Shown here: positions 42,012 to 44,176 of the stretch, piece after piece
How positions within the stretch are numbered: the stretch's first letter is position 1
Layout of the letters: every line of letters starts with the position of its first letter
Source: Gemmatimonadota bacterium
GTDB taxonomy: Bacteria > Gemmatimonadota > Gemmatimonadetes > Gemmatimonadales > Gemmatimonadaceae
Assembly: GCA_025360995.1 (NCBI GenBank)
Contig: JANYBD010000019.1
Span: 1-44,176 of the forward strand
Direction of reading: 5' to 3'
DNA: 44,176 nt
Translations under genes and position numbers: made by a program
The notes under the pieces: model-generated
What the model was told of the DNA's origin: nothing
The model's input: only the letters and a program-made list of their open reading frames with translations
The model's database searches: none

Positions 42012-43343
42012 CTATTTCGTAATCTTGTGCTTGTAGTCCAAATTCGTCTTATACTCTCGCTCCGGACTGCCCGTATAAATCTGCCGTGGACGCGCGATCT
42101 TCTGCTCCTTGTCCAACAGCATCTCCTCCCACTGTGCTAACCATCCAGCCGTACGCGCGATCGCGAAGAGCACGGTGAAATAATCGGTCGGGAAATGCAG
42201 CGCCCGGTAAATCAGTCCCGTATAAAAATCGACGTTCGGGTACAGTTTCCGTTTGATGAAGTACTCATCAGACAGCGCAATCCGCTCGAGTTCGAGCGCG
42301 ATCTCCATGTCTTTGCCAACGCCCGCAATCTTGAGCACGTCGTCGCACAACGCCTTTACGATCTTGGCGCGCGGGTCATAGCTCTTGTACACACGGTGAC
42401 CGAAGCCCATCAACCGCGCCTCGCCCTTGCCCGTCTTCACACTCTCGATGAACGCCGGGATGTTTTTCACATCGCCAATGTCGTGCAACATCCGCAGTAC
42501 CGCTTCGTTGGCGCCGCCATGCAGCGGGCCGTACAGCGCTGCAATGCCGGCGGCAACCGCTGAATACGGATCCACGTGCGATGACCCTACCGCCCGCACG
42601 GCGTTCGTCGAGCAGTTCTGCTCGTGATCAGCATGCAGAATGAACAGAATGTCGATCGCCTTCGCATACACCGGGTTCGCCTCGTACCGCGGCTCCGACA
42701 TGCGGGCAATCATCGACAAATAATTCTCGGCGTACGGCAACGCGTTGTCAGGGTATACGTACGGCATCCCTTTCACGTGACGATACGCAAACGCCGCAAT
42801 CGTCGGCATCTTGGCGATCAATCGGATGAACGCGATATCGCGCTCCCGCTCGTCATAGATGTTCTTGGCCGTCGGGTAAAAGGACGACAGCGCGGCAACG
42901 CTCGCGCCGAGCATCGACATCGGATGCGCGTCGTAGCGGAACCCTTCCATGAAATGCTTGATGTTTTCGTGTACGTACGTGTGGTACGTGACATCCTCCA
43001 CGAACTGGTCGTATTGCGGCTGCGTCGGGAGCTCACCGCGACGGAGTAGCCACGCCACTTCGAGGAAGCTCGCCTTGCCAGCCAGTTGATCAATTGGATA
43101 GCCGCGATAACGGAGGATCCCCTTGTCGCCATCAATAAACGTGATGGATGAGCGGCACGACGCGGTGTTCATGAACGCCGGATCGTAGCCCATGATGCCG
43201 AAATCGTCGGCGTTGACCTTGATCTGCTTCAGGTCGGCCGTGCGAATCGTTTCGTCGACAATCGGTGCGGTGTACGTTTTGCCGGTGCGGGAGTCTTTGA
43301 TCTCGAGGTGGTCGCCGGATGGTGTTGCAGTCGGACCAGACAT
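42012..43343 (-). CDS. gltA: Citrate synthase
   Basis: A 443-residue type II citrate synthase that condenses acetyl-CoA and oxaloacetate at the entry of the TCA cycle. Catalytic residues are in the expected places: His in GPLHGGANEAVL, His in GFGHRVYKSYDPR, and Asp in NVDFYTGLIY. The N-terminal beta domain (SCRSSITFIDGDKGILRYRG) is typical. ATG 43343 is chosen over an ATG 33 nt upstream because the conserved start follows closely. It has its own terminator at 41945-41978. The S9 peptidase gene diverges 294 nt away. Confidence 0.94.
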   Translation of the reverse strand: MSGPTATPSGDHLEIKDSRTGKTYTAPIVDETIRTADLKQIKVNADDFGIMGYDPAFMNTASCRSSITFIDGDKGILRYRGYPIDQLAGKASFLEVAWLLRRGELPTQPQYDQFVEDVTYHTYVHENIKHFMEGFRYDAHPMSMLGASVAALSSFYPTAKNIYDERERDIAFIRLIAKMPTIAAFAYRHVKGMPYVYPDNALPYAENYLSMIARMSEPRYEANPVYAKAIDILFILHADHEQNCSTNAVRAVGSSHVDPYSAVAAGIAALYGPLHGGANEAVLRMLHDIGDVKNIPAFIESVKTGKGEARLMGFGHRVYKSYDPRAKIVKALCDDVLKIAGVGKDMEIALELERIALSDEYFIKRKLYPNVDFYTGLIYRALHFPTDYFTVLFAIARTAGWLAQWEEMLLDKEQKIARPRQIYTGSPEREYKTNLDYKHKITK

Positions 43344-43421
43344 GGGTCGATTCCAGATCTCACTAGATGGTGGCAAGCCGCGAAGCGCTCGGAGGGCTGG
43401 CGCGGGATTGGCGCGGCTTGG

Positions 43422-43438
43422 TGTACTTCAATTGTACA
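43422..43438. promoter_or_regulatory. Short palindrome in the gltA/S9-peptidase divergent region
   Basis: TGTAC (43422-43426) and GTACA (43434-43438) are inverted copies 7 nt apart. On the minus strand TACAAT (43436-43431) lies inside the palindrome and could be a -10 box for gltA, although no good -35 box is seen. The rest of the 294-nt divergent region shows no gene. Confidence 0.3.
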
Positions 43439-43637
43439 GTATTGGCACCCTAATAGGGATTGGGGGCGGGCGGGAAGATGTGAGGAACCGTCCACAGGTT
43501 GAACATTTGAAGGCTCCCGGCGAGCCATTGATGCCACTGAATCTGTCAGCAATGCCACCCAGCGGCGCGTAAGGTTGGATGTGCAGCCCGACCCCGGAGC
43601 TGCACTCTCGAGTGAATTTTTCTGTCTGAGGTTTCGT

Positions 43638-44001
43638 ATGATGCGGTCACTCCGTTCCGTTCCTATCGCTCTCCTAAGCGCACTAACGTTGGCACTCGCG
43701 GCACTGCCGCTTGCCGCCCAAAACTCTCAGGCCATCGTCGCCGCACAGTTGGCCGCCGACCGGGAGCTACTCGCCAAGGAGAGCTATATCACGCCTCCGG
43801 CGGAGATCGTGAGGCTTGTGACTGCGCCGCGTCACCTGAATGTGACACTCACGCAGCCGAGCCCTGACCGCAGACATTTCCTGAAAGAGCAGAGTGACGG
43901 ACTGCCCAGCGTCACGACTTTCGGAAAGCCGCACTACTACCTCGGCGGACTCCAAGTCGATTTCAAGGCCAATCGGGTGCGAACACTGACTACCCGCGGT
44001 G
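43638..44001 (+). CDS. S9-family (prolyl-oligopeptidase-like) peptidase, N-terminal part; sequence breaks into a foldback
   Basis: The start of a secreted S9-type serine peptidase. The signal peptide (IALLSALTLALAALPLAAQ) ends near residue 28. Then come PPAEIVRLVTAPRHLN and QPSPDRRHFLKEQSDGLPS, typical of S9 proteins before the beta-propeller. The catalytic domain is not in the window. After Arg-Gly at about 44000 the plus strand switches to the reverse complement of this same gene. The true continuation (TTRGAVGLQLIDPVTGKTT) is instead readable on the minus strand from 44069 to 44002. The plus frame stays open to 44176 by chance, and that tail should not be treated as protein. ATG 43641 is an alternative start; GAGG lies upstream. 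Confidence 0.78.
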
Positions 44002-44176
44002 GCATTTTTGGGCAGGTCGATCGCCGTTGTTTTACCGGTGACCGGATCGATCAACTGCAACCCAACCGCACCGCGGGTAGTCAGTGTTCGCACCCGATTA
44101 GCCTTGAAATCGACTTGGAGTCCGCCGAGGTAGTAGTGCGGCTTTCCGAAAGTCGTGACGCTGGGCAGTCCGTCAC
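43894..44176. repeat. 108-bp near-perfect inverted repeat at the window end (foldback)
   Basis: Positions 43894-44001 are the reverse complement of 44069-44176 at 107 of 108 positions. The only mismatch is C43970 versus A44100, which changes GCC to GCT in an Ala codon and is silent. The 67-nt spacer (44002-44068) is unique. The left arm is inside the S9 peptidase gene in its normal order. The spacer and right arm read correctly only on the minus strand. This is most simply a foldback or chimeric join at a contig end. Confidence 0.9.

Noticed and set aside
43767-44093. A 108-codon minus-strand open frame at the window end
   Set aside because: Its first part (RTLTTRGAVGLQLIDP) is the genuine S9 peptidase continuation created by the foldback; the rest is antisense of the same gene. 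It is not a separate gene.
43894-44176. Phase-variable invertible element within the S9 peptidase gene
   Set aside because: Inverting the spacer would restore only about 22 codons, and the right arm would still be reverse-complement sequence. No recombinase gene is nearby.
1-44176. CRISPR arrays, tRNA/rRNA genes, insertion sequences and prophage
   Set aside because: No regularly spaced repeats, no tRNA cloverleaf-like or rRNA-like stretches, and no transposase, integrase or phage structural protein were recognised on either strand.

Overview
The window is a densely packed bacterial chromosome segment of fairly high GC content (judged by eye). About 34 protein-coding genes are arranged in short operons on both strands, with many 1-20 nt start/stop overlaps. 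No tRNA, rRNA, CRISPR array, transposase or phage gene was seen. An Omp85 protein, a TamB-like protein and a lipoprotein indicate a diderm cell. This fits Gemmatimonadota-like bacteria, as do the myxobacterial-type Ser/Thr kinase, the secreted M14 and S9 peptidases with signal peptides ending near AQ, and the short principal-type sigma factor. That assignment is inference from gene content, not a phylogeny.

Layout. 1-4692 (minus): EamA transporter, HAD phosphatase, CYTH protein and secreted M14 carboxypeptidase, each start overlapping the previous stop. 4776-5198 (plus): a small DUF6941-like protein. 5195-11917 (minus): diacylglycerol kinase, a large GAF/PAS histidine kinase, an NtrC-type regulator lacking GAFTGA, a 56-residue zinc-ribbon protein too small for ordinary ORF cut-offs, and a P1 peptidase. 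11917-19753 (minus): ferredoxin-NADP reductase, an Omp85/TamA-like barrel and TamB, running straight into the lipid kinase. 19806-23806 (plus): a DinB remnant, a Ser/Thr kinase, cobalamin adenosyltransferase, AroB and a sigma-70 factor. 23921-29269 (plus): glycolate oxidase GlcD-GlcE-GlcF, a degenerate HAD protein and a YgfZ-type protein. 29342-29569 (minus): a tiny Thr/Lys-rich lipoprotein. 29827-38640: a molybdopterin oxidoreductase coupled to a MoxR ATPase, then a hybrid histidine kinase, with the usual MoxR partner (a VWA protein) lying beyond an opposing MFS gene. 38642-41906: a serine hydrolase, a nickel/cobalt transporter, a TRIC channel and a short MutY. 42012-43343 (minus): citrate synthase with a clear intrinsic terminator. 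43638-44176: the start of an S9 peptidase that breaks off in a foldback.

The genes most likely to work together are: MopB + MoxR + VWA, as an oxidoreductase and a candidate maturation machine; TamA-like + TamB + DagK, in outer-membrane assembly or lipid traffic; kinase + regulator + zinc ribbon + P1 peptidase, as a signalling operon; and GlcDEF + YgfZ, as glycolate oxidation with an Fe-S maintenance factor.

The last 283 bases form a 108-bp inverted repeat with one synonymous mismatch around a 67-base spacer. The minus strand, not the plus strand, carries the natural continuation of the S9 peptidase. This looks like a foldback at a contig end, so sequence after 44001 should not be trusted as genomic order.
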